From NCBI GenBank assembly GCA_903928345.1, contig CAIYQO010000278.1:1-64000 (forward strand): a stretch of DNA of 64,000 bases. Reading direction: 5' to 3'. The position numbers and the translations under genes were made by a program. The notes under the pieces are model-generated. The model saw nothing but the letters and a program-made list of their open reading frames with translations. It did no database searches and was not told the DNA's origin. Below are positions 17,349-26,707 of this stretch, one piece after another (the first letter of the stretch is position 1; the number at the start of each line of letters is the position of its first letter). The DNA comes from an uncultured bacterium. GTDB taxonomy: Bacteria; Armatimonadota; Hebobacteria; CAIYQO01.

Positions 17349-18908
17349 GTGTCGCACACCCATGAACAAAATTCCCCGGAAGATCGCCCCTGGCCGCCCG
17401 CGCCGCCCTCCGCGCCGACGGAGGAGGACGCCCCCCCCGCGCCCCGGCATTACGGACGCGACCTGACCACGGGCAGCATCCCCCTCCACGTGCTGATGTT
17501 TTCCCTGCCCATGCTGGGCGGCAGCGTGCTGCAGACGGCGTACAGCATCGTCAACGCCATCTGGGTGGGCCGGTACCTGGGCAAGGCGGAGATGGCGGCG
17601 GTGACGGCCAGCTTTCCCGTCTTCTTCCTCTTCATGGCGGTGGCCGGCGGGCTCACTCTGGCGACGAATATCCTCATCGCGCAGTACGTGGGGGCACGCA
17701 ACTGGCCGCACGTGCGCCGCGTGGTGCAAAACTCCACCCTGCTGGTGGCCCTCGCCTGCGTGGTGCTCACGGGACTGGGCGAGCTGAGCATAGTCCCGCT
17801 GTTGCGCCTGATGGGCACCCCGCCGGACGTGCTGCCGTTGGCGACGGGCTACATGCGCATCTTCCTGCTGGCGATGCCCGGCAACTTCGGCATCTTCCTG
17901 GTGGCGGCCATGCTGCGCGGCATCGGCGATTCGAAAACGCCGCTCTACTTCCAAATCGTCTTCCTGCTCCTCACCGCCATCCTCGACCCGGTGCTCATGT
18001 TCGGCAAGCTGGGCATCCCCGACGGCCCGCACCTGAATATGGGCTTTGCCGGGCTGGGCCTCAACGGCACGGCGTGGGCCACGCTCATCACCATGAGCGG
18101 CGCGGTGGTGGCGGTGTACCTGTACATGACGGCCACGCGCAACCCGGTCACCCCCCGCCTGAAGGGGTTGGCGCTGGATATGGAGACGACGCGGCTGACG
18201 GTGCTGGTCGGCGTGCCGAGTATGCTGCAGCAGGCCATCTCCGCCTTCAACATGTTCTTCATCGTGGGTATCGTGAACTTCTTCGGGGAGAACGCCACCG
18301 CGGCGTTCGGCGCGGCACTGCGCATCGACCAGGTCTCCTTCATGCCGGCGATGGCCATCGGCATGGCGGTCTCCACCCTCACGGGGCAAAACCTGGGCGC
18401 GGGGCGGATGGACCGCGTGCGGCAGACCTTCACCTGGGGGATGCTCTTCAGTTGCGCCATCACCACGGTGGTGGCGCTGGTGGTCTTCCTCGCGCCCCAG
18501 GCGCTCATTCTGCCCTTCACGCGCGATCCGCAGGTGCTGGCCCTCGGCACGCAATACCTGCGCATCATGTGGATCTCCTACGTCCTCTTCGCCATCATGT
18601 TCGTCAGCAACGGCGTCATCAACGGCTCGGGGCAGACGGTCGTCACCACGGTCATCACCTTCATCGCCATGCTCGGTATCCGCTGGCCCCTGGCCTATCT
18701 GCTGGCGCGCGTCGTCTTCCACGACGTCACCTTCGTGTGGATCAGCATGGTCATCAGCGTCGGCGTCGGCATGGTGCTCAGCCTCGGCTACTACTTCTCC
18801 GGCCGCTGGCAACAGGATGTCATCGACGCCACCGCCGACGGTGTGCCCGGGGACGGGAGCACGGGGGAATGGGAGAACGGGAGAACGGGAGATGCCGGTC
18901 TGGAATGA
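17349..18908 (+). CDS. MATE family multidrug/Na+ antiporter
   Basis: A 519-residue inner-membrane exporter of the MATE family with about 12 helices in two homologous halves. It expels cationic drugs or metabolites using H+ or Na+ gradients. Family features include LPMLGGSVLQTAYSIVNAIW in helix 1, the LGVPSMLQQAISAFNMFFIV counterpart in the second half, and AAALRGIGDSKTPLY-like sequence (MLRGIGDSKTP). I place the start at GTG 17349 because upstream sequence lacks a ribosome binding site and a -10 box sits 8 nt before it. The last 20 or so residues (GDGSTGEWENGRTGDAGLE) are hydrophilic and lie in a G-rich imperfect repeat, so the natural C-terminus may be shorter. Confidence 0.9.
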   Translation: MSHTHEQNSPEDRPWPPAPPSAPTEEDAPPAPRHYGRDLTTGSIPLHVLMFSLPMLGGSVLQTAYSIVNAIWVGRYLGKAEMAAVTASFPVFFLFMAVAGGLTLATNILIAQYVGARNWPHVRRVVQNSTLLVALACVVLTGLGELSIVPLLRLMGTPPDVLPLATGYMRIFLLAMPGNFGIFLVAAMLRGIGDSKTPLYFQIVFLLLTAILDPVLMFGKLGIPDGPHLNMGFAGLGLNGTAWATLITMSGAVVAVYLYMTATRNPVTPRLKGLALDMETTRLTVLVGVPSMLQQAISAFNMFFIVGIVNFFGENATAAFGAALRIDQVSFMPAMAIGMAVSTLTGQNLGAGRMDRVRQTFTWGMLFSCAITTVVALVVFLAPQALILPFTRDPQVLALGTQYLRIMWISYVLFAIMFVSNGVINGSGQTVVTTVITFIAMLGIRWPLAYLLARVVFHDVTFVWISMVISVGVGMVLSLGYYFSGRWQQDVIDATADGVPGDGSTGEWENGRTGDAGLE

Positions 18909-18985
18909 CGCTGACCGGTACAGGTTTGATGTTGCCCCCCGCCTTTCCCTCATTCCCCCTTTCCCCCACGCCCCCATTCTCGCAT
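18852..18985. repeat. Imperfect inverted repeat at the 3' end of the MATE gene
   Basis: A G-rich tract with repeated GGGAGAAC units (18855-18889) is faced by a C-rich tract (18951-18983, CCCCCATTCTCGC). The arms pair imperfectly. The left arm encodes the C-terminal tail of the MATE protein. The tract otherwise fills the 145-nt gap before 19054. Confidence 0.4.
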
Positions 18986-19053
18986 CGCGGCAGGAAAATC
19001 CGTCGATCATCGCGAATACCACCACTACCACTTGCTTCACACGAGGTTAATCA

Positions 19054-19842
19054 ATGCAGACCGTTCGAGATCGTTTGTGGATTTGGGGGCATGAGGCCGG
19101 GGCGCATAACGGCAACTACCAGTTGCCCGGCGCGTCGCGAATGACGCCGATGGAAGCCGCGGCGTATCTGCGCGTGCCCAACGCGCTGATGATCGCCCTC
19201 GGCGACCGGCCCGCGCCGCCCTTCGCGCAGGAGATGATCGCCTTCCTCCCGCTGGAGCGCGTGGTGTGGTCCATCATCGGCGACAGTTCCTCGTCGCGCA
19301 ACGACCTGGAGGCGGTCCTCGGCCTCGCCGCGCGCTTCCCCAACCTCATCGGCGCCATTATGGACGACTTCTTCCACGCGCCGGACGCCGACGGGAGCAT
19401 CAGCCGCGTGGGGCTGGACGACCTGGCCGCCACCCGCGCGCGCCTCCACGCCGCCGCGCATCCCCTCGACCTCTTCACCGTGCTCTACGCGCACGACCTC
19501 GCCCTGCCCATCCGCGACTACGTGGCGCTGAGCGACGTGCTGACCTTCTGGCACTGGCGCGCTGAGGAACTCTCCCGGCTGGAGGAGAATTTCGTCCGCC
19601 TGGAAGGGATCGCCCACGACAAGCGCCTGCTCCTCGGCTGCTACCTGTGGGATTACGGCGCGAGTCGCCCGATGCCGCTGGAGTTGATGCAGCACCAGTG
19701 CCTGCTGGGCCGCCGCCTGCTGCGCGAAGGCCGCATCGAAGGGATGATCTTCCTCGCCAGTTGCGTCTGCGACCTGGAACTCGACACCGTCGCCTGGGTG
19801 CGCAACTGGATCGACGAGGTGGGGGACGCGGCGATCCGGTGA
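19054..19842 (+). CDS. Conserved-looking protein of unknown function, possible TIM barrel
   Basis: A 262-residue soluble protein without signal peptide that I do not recognise. It starts MQTVRDRLWIWGHEAGAHNG and alternates hydrophobic strands with helices (LERVVWSIIGDSSSS, NLIGAIMDDFFHAPDADG, HPLDLFTVLYAHDLALPI, DVLTFWHWRAEEL, RLLLGCYLWDYGASRPM, EGMIFLASCVCDLELDTV), a pattern that fits a (beta/alpha)8 barrel. The acidic residues in MDDFF and the WDYG block are plausible active-site residues. GAGGTT lies 6 nt before the ATG. It is followed by palindromic doublet A2 and the second giant secreted protein, so a glycan-related role is possible but unproven. Confidence 0.65.
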   Translation: MQTVRDRLWIWGHEAGAHNGNYQLPGASRMTPMEAAAYLRVPNALMIALGDRPAPPFAQEMIAFLPLERVVWSIIGDSSSSRNDLEAVLGLAARFPNLIGAIMDDFFHAPDADGSISRVGLDDLAATRARLHAAAHPLDLFTVLYAHDLALPIRDYVALSDVLTFWHWRAEELSRLEENFVRLEGIAHDKRLLLGCYLWDYGASRPMPLELMQHQCLLGRRLLREGRIEGMIFLASCVCDLELDTVAWVRNWIDEVGDAAIR

Positions 19843-19859
19843 GGGGAACGGGCGGTTAT

Positions 19860-20096
19860 CCTGTTTTTCGACCTGCCGATAAATCGGCAGGCTACCGGCT
19901 GCGCCCCATAAATGGGGCTTTGGTAGGCAACGAGACGCTTGCGCAAGAGATATTTCCTACATATCCCCCGTACTGTTGTATGGTTGATCGGTCGGTATCT
20001 TACCATGCCCATCAATTATGCTTCAGGGATACCGAACGCTTGACAAGCCCCTTTCAAGGGGCGCAGCCGATAGCCCGCCGATTTATCGGCGGGTCG
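19860..20096. repeat. Palindromic doublet A2 (REPIN-like)
   Basis: Same family as 7871-8119 with compensated stem changes. The left hairpin is CCTGCCGATAAATCGGCAGG (19872-19891), followed by CTACC...GGTAG around CCCCATAAATGGGG. The right arm (20038-20093) has CCCCTTTCAAGGGG and hairpin CCCGCCGATTTATCGGCGGG. The spacer is 111 nt and unrelated to the other copies. It occupies the 302-nt gap before the giant secreted gene at 20145; nothing else is seen there. Confidence 0.85.
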
Positions 20097-20144
20097 CGCA
20101 AAACGATAAAGTTTTTCAGATTCCCACCCGAAAAGAGGCCCCCC

Positions 20145-23100
20145 ATGCACCACCGGCTCCTCCTGCTCCTCTGCGCGCTCGCTCTGCTCACCGCGGCGTC
20201 GGCGGTGCCGATCACCTACACGTTGCCGCGCGACGCGCGGGTGTCGCTGGCGGTGTATGACGCGCAGGGGCGGCAGGTGCGCACGCTGCTGAACGCCGAC
20301 CCGCAGATGCGCGGCGCCCACACGCTGACGTGGGACGGGCTGGACCGCGACGGCGCGCCCGTGCCCGCGGGGGCGTACAACTGGCGGATGCTCACCACGC
20401 AGGGGCTGCAGGCGGAGTACCTGCTCTCGCTGGGCACCAGCACCGGGCCGCGCGCCTGGCCCGCGCAGCACGGCGGGCTGATGGCGGTGACGTGTGACGG
20501 CACGCACTTTGCCGTGACCGCAGGGTTGTCCGAAGGCTCCCCGCAGAGCGTGCTCCTCGACCTCGACGGCACCTATCGCTGGGCCTCGCCCACCCTCGAC
20601 GCCTGGGAGTGCGGTCTCGACCTGGCCCTCGACGGCGCGACGCTGTATTACCTGGGCGGGGTGGACAAAAAACCGCCCACCCTTTACCGCCTGGACGCCG
20701 CCACCGGCGAGCGGCAGGCGAGCTGGAAGGTGGAACCGGGCACGGCGCGCCTGGATGCCCGCGACGGTCGGCTGGTCACCGTCGGCGGGGGCGTCATCAC
20801 CTGGCGCGATCCCGCCACCGGCGCGGCGCAGGCCACGGCGACGGTGGAGAAGCTCGGTGACGTGGCGTTGCTGGCGGACGGCGCCGTCCTCGCCATCAGC
20901 GGCGACACGGTCGTTCGCGTGCCGCGCGGCGGGGCGCCCGCGCCCTTCCTCACCGGCCTGACGGCGCCGACCCGCCTCGCGGTGGACCGCGCCGGCGGGG
21001 AGATCTTCGTCGCCGAAGCCGGCGAGAGCAACCAGATCAAGCGCTTCAGCGCCGACGGCAAGCTGCTTGCGACGTATGGCCGGCACGGCGGGCGCGCGGA
21101 GGGGCTGTACCACGCGGAGGATTTCCTCGCGGTGAGCGACCTCTGCGGCGACGGCCACGGCGGCTTTTTCGTCACCGAGGCGGACTCCGCCCCGCGCCGC
21201 GTGGCGCACTTCGGCCCCGATGGCAAGCTGGTGCAGGAGTGGTACGGCGGGCAGCAGTTCTACACCTGTGCCGCCCCCGACCCGGGCGACCCGAACATGG
21301 TGTGGCTGGACTCCCACTGGGGCTGGGTGCTGCAGGCGGAGGTGGACTGGGCGCACCGCACGTGGAAGCCGCGCGCCTGCTACCGCTGGGGCGGTGATAC
21401 GAACCCGAACTTCCTCAGCCGGTATAAGATGTCCATGCCCCACCGCGTGATCCGCCACGATATGGACGGCGACGGCACGGCGGAGGTGTACCTCAGCTCC
21501 GGCGCGCACAGCGCCTGCCTGATGAAGGTGGACGAGGCGGCGGGCCGCCTGCGTCCGGTGGCGCTGCTGAGCCTGCTCGTCGGCGACGACCGCTGGGGGT
21601 GGAACAAGGTGCCGGTGGCCGAGTTGCCGCAAACGTATCTGGAGGCCATCGAGGCGCTGGGCGAAGACCCGCGAAACGCGGGGGTGCGCGCCAAGCACCG
21701 CGGCTTCGCCTGGGCCGACGCCGACGGCGACTACACCCCGCAAGCGCGCGAATTCCGCCCCTTCACCGCCCCGGTCGAGCACATGGGTATGAACCTGTGG
21801 CTCGACGCGGGTATGAACGCCTTCCTGATGCGCGGCTGGGACACGCTGAAGAAGCCGCTCTGGCTGCAATTCGCCCCGCAAGGCTTCACAAAAACCGGCG
21901 CGCCGCAGTGGGACTGGGCGAAGTTCCGCGAAGGGCCGGTGACGCCTTACGCCAACTGCCCGGCGCTGCGCGGCGACGATGCCGGCAACGTCTACGCGTT
22001 GGGCGTGGGTGGCGCGGGCGACGGCTACGCGGCCAAGGGCACCTACGGCGGCGGGCACGCCTTCGCTTGGCCCGCCAACCAGACGGACAGCAACGCGCTG
22101 ATGAAGTTCGACGCCCACGGCACGCGGCTGTGGACGGTGGGCCTGCACGCCCCGCGCAACCCCAACGCGCCCGGCACGCTGCATTACCCGCAGCGGCTGG
22201 CGGGCTTCGCCCATGGGTGCGTCGGCGTGTGCGATAAGGTGGTGCAGCCGGTGGTCTTCTGGACCGACGACGGCCTGTACGCCGGTAGCCTCTTCGACCG
22301 CCGCGCCGCCGATGGCCTGCCCGACGCCGTCTACGCGTGGTGGACCACCGACCCGACGGCGCGCGGCTTCTCCGCCCAGTCGCCCTTCCAGTACGATATG
22401 CTCGAGGGCGGCGCGCTGCTCACGCGCGAGAACGGCGACACCATCTTCGTCGGCGCGGGGTGGAACAACTGCCCGGCGTACCGCATCACGGGATGGGAGG
22501 GGTTCGCGCGACAGACGGGCACGCTGACGCTGACGGCGCCTGTCGCCCCCGTCGCGGCAGCGGGAACCGGGTTGAAAGGCGTGGCCTTCGCGGATGACGC
22601 GCTGACAACCGCGCCCGTCGACCTGCCCGTCGCCGCCGTGTGGTACGACGCCAAATGGCCGGCGGCACTCGACCCCGCCAAGCCGTGCTCCGTGCGCTGG
22701 TCGGGGCAACTCCGCGCCAAATTCACCGAGCCCACCACGCTGGGCGTCTACGGCGTGGGCGGCTACCGGCTGTGGGTGGGCGGCAAGCTGCTGCTCGACC
22801 GCTGGAACGACGGCGGCCATGCCTTCACCGAGCCGCTAGCCTTCGTCGCCGGGCACACGCTGCCGATTCTGCTGGAATGGCGTCGCACGGCGAACAACCC
22901 GGAGGCCCACCTGGTGTGGGAGAGCGCGAGCCAGGAGATCCGCCACATCCCCGCGGGATACCTGACCCCCGACGCCGAGACCGCCGCGCTGCCCGTGCTG
23001 AGCATCGCCGCTACGCGCGCCCAGGCCGACCGCGGCGCGGCGCACCCGTTGCCGGCGCGGATCACGCTGACACGCACCGGCGACCTGGCGCAGCCGCTCA

Positions 23101-23825
23101 CCGTGCGCCTGCTCGCCGCCGGCACCGCGCGCGCCGGGGTGGATTACCCGGCGCTGCCCGTCGAGGTCACCTTCGCGAAAGGCCGCGCCACCGTCGCGTT
23201 GGACATTCCCCTCCTCGCCGCCGCCCAGCCCGCCGCGCCGCGCACGCTCACCGTCTCCCCCGCCGTGGGCGCCGCCTACCGGCTGGACGGCACACCCGGC
23301 ACCGCCACGGTGACGCTGGTCGACAGCCGTCGGGTGCCCATCGCCGGCGTGCGGGTCACCGCGAGCGACAACCCCGGCGACGCGGGGAAGATCGTCGACG
23401 GCAGCGGCCTCGACCTGTCCACCGTCCCGCCGCGCCACGACACCAACCCTGCCCACCAGTGGCGCTGCGTGGCGCCGTACAAGGACGGCAAGCCGTGGCT
23501 GCTCTTCGACCTGGGCGCCGTCTACAACCTCACCGCGCTGCACCTGTGGAGCTACAACCTGCAGCCGGGTGAAAAGTCCATCGGGCCGAAAGACGTCACC
23601 GTCTTCACCGCCGCCACCACGCCGGATGCGTTGACGCGCTGGCAGGCGCTCACTCTCCCCATGGCCACGGGCCGCCCCGACTACGCCGGGCAGGAGCTGC
23701 CCTTCCCCGTCCGCGCGCGCTACGTGAAGCTCGCCATCGACAGCATCCACGACTACCCGTGGGACACCCCGCTGGTGCAGGCGGGGGTAGCGGAGGTGTG
23801 GTTTTATGGGACGGCGGTGAAGTAA
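20145..23825 (+). CDS. Giant secreted protein: FlgD Ig, propeller, PA14, Calx-beta-like and discoidin domains
   Basis: A 1226-residue exported protein. After the signal peptide (LLLLLCALALLTAASA) comes a FlgD-type Ig domain (about 18-75, ending DRDGAPVPAGAYNWRML). Propeller/NHL repeats follow (about 85-480, including APTRLAVDRAGGEIFVAEAG). There is then a PA14-like domain (about 828-935, GVYGVGGYRLWVGGKLLLDR), a Calx-beta-like domain (about 948-1058, RITLTRTGDLAQPLTVRL) and a C-terminal F5/8-type discoidin domain (about 1068-1225, WLLFDLGAVYNLTALHLW). PA14 and discoidin domains bind carbohydrate in other proteins, so a surface glycan-binding role is likely. The frame is open far upstream through repeat A2, but the signal peptide fixes the start at 20145. 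It is paralogous in its core to the protein at 8230. Confidence 0.87.
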   Translation: MHHRLLLLLCALALLTAASAVPITYTLPRDARVSLAVYDAQGRQVRTLLNADPQMRGAHTLTWDGLDRDGAPVPAGAYNWRMLTTQGLQAEYLLSLGTSTGPRAWPAQHGGLMAVTCDGTHFAVTAGLSEGSPQSVLLDLDGTYRWASPTLDAWECGLDLALDGATLYYLGGVDKKPPTLYRLDAATGERQASWKVEPGTARLDARDGRLVTVGGGVITWRDPATGAAQATATVEKLGDVALLADGAVLAISGDTVVRVPRGGAPAPFLTGLTAPTRLAVDRAGGEIFVAEAGESNQIKRFSADGKLLATYGRHGGRAEGLYHAEDFLAVSDLCGDGHGGFFVTEADSAPRRVAHFGPDGKLVQEWYGGQQFYTCAAPDPGDPNMVWLDSHWGWVLQAEVDWAHRTWKPRACYRWGGDTNPNFLSRYKMSMPHRVIRHDMDGDGTAEVYLSSGAHSACLMKVDEAAGRLRPVALLSLLVGDDRWGWNKVPVAELPQTYLEAIEALGEDPRNAGVRAKHRGFAWADADGDYTPQAREFRPFTAPVEHMGMNLWLDAGMNAFLMRGWDTLKKPLWLQFAPQGFTKTGAPQWDWAKFREGPVTPYANCPALRGDDAGNVYALGVGGAGDGYAAKGTYGGGHAFAWPANQTDSNALMKFDAHGTRLWTVGLHAPRNPNAPGTLHYPQRLAGFAHGCVGVCDKVVQPVVFWTDDGLYAGSLFDRRAADGLPDAVYAWWTTDPTARGFSAQSPFQYDMLEGGALLTRENGDTIFVGAGWNNCPAYRITGWEGFARQTGTLTLTAPVAPVAAAGTGLKGVAFADDALTTAPVDLPVAAVWYDAKWPAALDPAKPCSVRWSGQLRAKFTEPTTLGVYGVGGYRLWVGGKLLLDRWNDGGHAFTEPLAFVAGHTLPILLEWRRTANNPEAHLVWESASQEIRHIPAGYLTPDAETAALPVLSIAATRAQADRGAAHPLPARITLTRTGDLAQPLTVRLLAAGTARAGVDYPALPVEVTFAKGRATVALDIPLLAAAQPAAPRTLTVSPAVGAAYRLDGTPGTATVTLVDSRRVPIAGVRVTASDNPGDAGKIVDGSGLDLSTVPPRHDTNPAHQWRCVAPYKDGKPWLLFDLGAVYNLTALHLWSYNLQPGEKSIGPKDVTVFTAATTPDALTRWQALTLPMATGRPDYAGQELPFPVRARYVKLAIDSIHDYPWDTPLVQAGVAEVWFYGTAVK

Positions 23826-23922
23826 GGGGGGGTGTAGTCGGCCCTCCATCCCACATTGTCCCCCTCCCGCGAGAGGGAACCCGTCCGCCGCGGCGAAGAA
23901 GCGTAATGCGGAGGATGCGGCG

Positions 23923-24438
23923 ATGGCGAAGACGAGCGGGGGCGGCGGCGGCGATCGACATGCGCAGGCCAGTATGGCCGGCATGGTGATCGTACGCCTC
24001 TTCCTGGGCGGCTACTTCCTCTTCGTCGGCCTGCAGAAGGCGCTGGCGGTCAAAGCCTTCACCGACTTTCTGGCCGCGGCAACCGACGCGGGCACGCCGG
24101 TCAACTTCCTCCACCCCACCCCCTGGCCGGCCTACGCCCATTTCCTGGCGAACACCGTGCACCCACATGCGGACACCATTGCGCTGCTGCTCATCGGCGT
24201 GGAGCTGACCCTGGGGGTGCTCTTCGTGCTGGGGCTGCTCACCCGCGGCGCCGCACTGGGCGGACTGGTGCTCAACAGCCTGTACCTGCTCGCCACGCTA
24301 TACATCAGCGCCTACAGCCTGGGCCTCAACCTGGCCTGCCTGGCGATGGAGCTGGCGGTACTGGTCGCCGCGGCGGGCCGCACCTGGGGCCTGGACGCCC
24401 TGATCGCGGCGCGCACACGACTCAAACTGCTCTGGTAA
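23923..24438 (+). CDS. DoxX family membrane protein
   Basis: A 171-residue integral membrane protein of the DoxX/DoxD-like family with four predicted helices. Typical blocks are VIVRLFLGGYFLFVGLQKAL, FLANTVHPHADTIALLLIGV and ELTLGVLFVLGLLTRGAALG. Members are small quinone-linked or redox-associated membrane proteins, and the specific role here is unknown. A glycine-rich hydrophilic N-terminus (about 15 residues) precedes the first helix. GGAGG lies 8 nt before the ATG. It is separated by 30 nt from the PilT-type ATPase gene, so the two are probably co-transcribed. Confidence 0.82.
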   Translation: MAKTSGGGGGDRHAQASMAGMVIVRLFLGGYFLFVGLQKALAVKAFTDFLAAATDAGTPVNFLHPTPWPAYAHFLANTVHPHADTIALLLIGVELTLGVLFVLGLLTRGAALGGLVLNSLYLLATLYISAYSLGLNLACLAMELAVLVAAAGRTWGLDALIAARTRLKLLW

Positions 24439-24468
24439 CGGAGCGAACAGACCCAATGGGGGGGACTG

Positions 24469-26088
<1,620 letters not shown>

Positions 26089-26114
26089 GGAGTGTGCGTA
26101 CCCACGTAAACAGC

Positions 26115-26153
26115 AATGGCCTGCGCGTAAGAACGCGCAGGCCATTATCTTTT
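26115..26153 (+). terminator. Rho-independent terminator after the PilT-type gene
   Basis: A perfect 14-bp stem (AATGGCCTGCGCGT, loop AAGA, complement 26133-26146) is followed by ATCTTTT. It ends the DoxX-PilT transcript 27 nt after the stop codon. Confidence 0.9.
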
Positions 26154-26238
26154 GCCAAAAGCGGCGCGGGTGGGCCGTGGATGCCATGGCAACCGCATGG
26201 CGCGAGTGCAAGTCGCAATATACGCTTGTCACCGACGG

Positions 26239-26457
26239 TTACAGGTCGAGAAAGATGTCGACGCGGATCGCTGCCTGGCGGAGGATGGCGCGGAGTGTGC
26301 CGCGGTCTAATTCGGCGTGATCGGGGACGACGACGAGGGCGAAGGGGGTCGCGCGGTGCAGAATGATGTGGCTGCCCTCCTAGCGTTTGACGACGAAGCC
26401 GAGTTTCTTCAGGCGGCGCACGCATTCTCGGCCCGAGATTTGGGGCAATTGCGTCAT
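26239..26457 (-). pseudogene. hicA: hicA toxin gene with premature stop codon
   Basis: Read on the minus strand from ATG 26457, the frame gives a HicA mRNA-interferase-like protein: TQLPQISGRECVRRLKKLGF, then VVKR, a TAG at codon 26 (26380-26382), then EGSHIILHRATPFALVVVPD and a normal stop at 26239. HicA toxins are about 60-80 residues and use the histidine of the G-S-H-x-I/L motif, which is intact after the stop. TAG is one transition from CAG (Gln), so a single nonsense mutation explains the loss. The start overlaps the hicB stop by ATGA, the usual translational coupling. I see no in-frame restart with a good ribosome binding site, so the toxin is probably inactive, barring readthrough or a sequencing error. 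Confidence 0.85.
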
Positions 26458-26660
26458 ACGGCAATCAGCAGTGTATCGAAATGCTCTTCGGGAATCGGCA
26501 ACCCTTCCGTCTCCAGCACCGCTAGGTAGCCGCGGATCGCTTCACGGATATTTTGGATCGCCTCTTCACGCGAGGCGCCTTGGCTGACGCACCCGGGCAA
26601 GCCGGGACACTCGGTGACCCAGTACCCGTCTTCCCCACGATAGATCACGACTTGCCGCAT
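26454..26660 (-). CDS. hicB: HicB-like antitoxin
   Basis: A 68-residue protein of the short HicB (UPF0150-like) antitoxin family with the partly degraded RNase H-like fold: VVIYRGEDGYWVTECPGLPG, CVSQGASREEAIQNIREAIR, GYLAVLETEGLPIPEE. It lacks a C-terminal DNA-binding domain. It normally binds and blocks HicA, encoded by the overlapping downstream gene, which here carries a nonsense codon. ATG 26660 is chosen because MRQVVIYRG is the conserved opening; the frame extends to 26711 without conserved residues. With the toxin broken, this gene may be a remnant. Confidence 0.85.
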   Translation of the reverse strand: MRQVVIYRGEDGYWVTECPGLPGCVSQGASREEAIQNIREAIRGYLAVLETEGLPIPEEHFDTLLIAV

Positions 26661-26707
26661 CGCACACCTTCCGATCTGCTCTACCCTACCGCAGCGTCGC
26701 CTGCACG

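Noticed and set aside
19647-20144. Upstream extension of the frame at 20145 through repeat A2
   Set aside because: It runs out of frame through the 3' part of the preceding gene and the palindromic repeat. The signal peptide begins at 20145.
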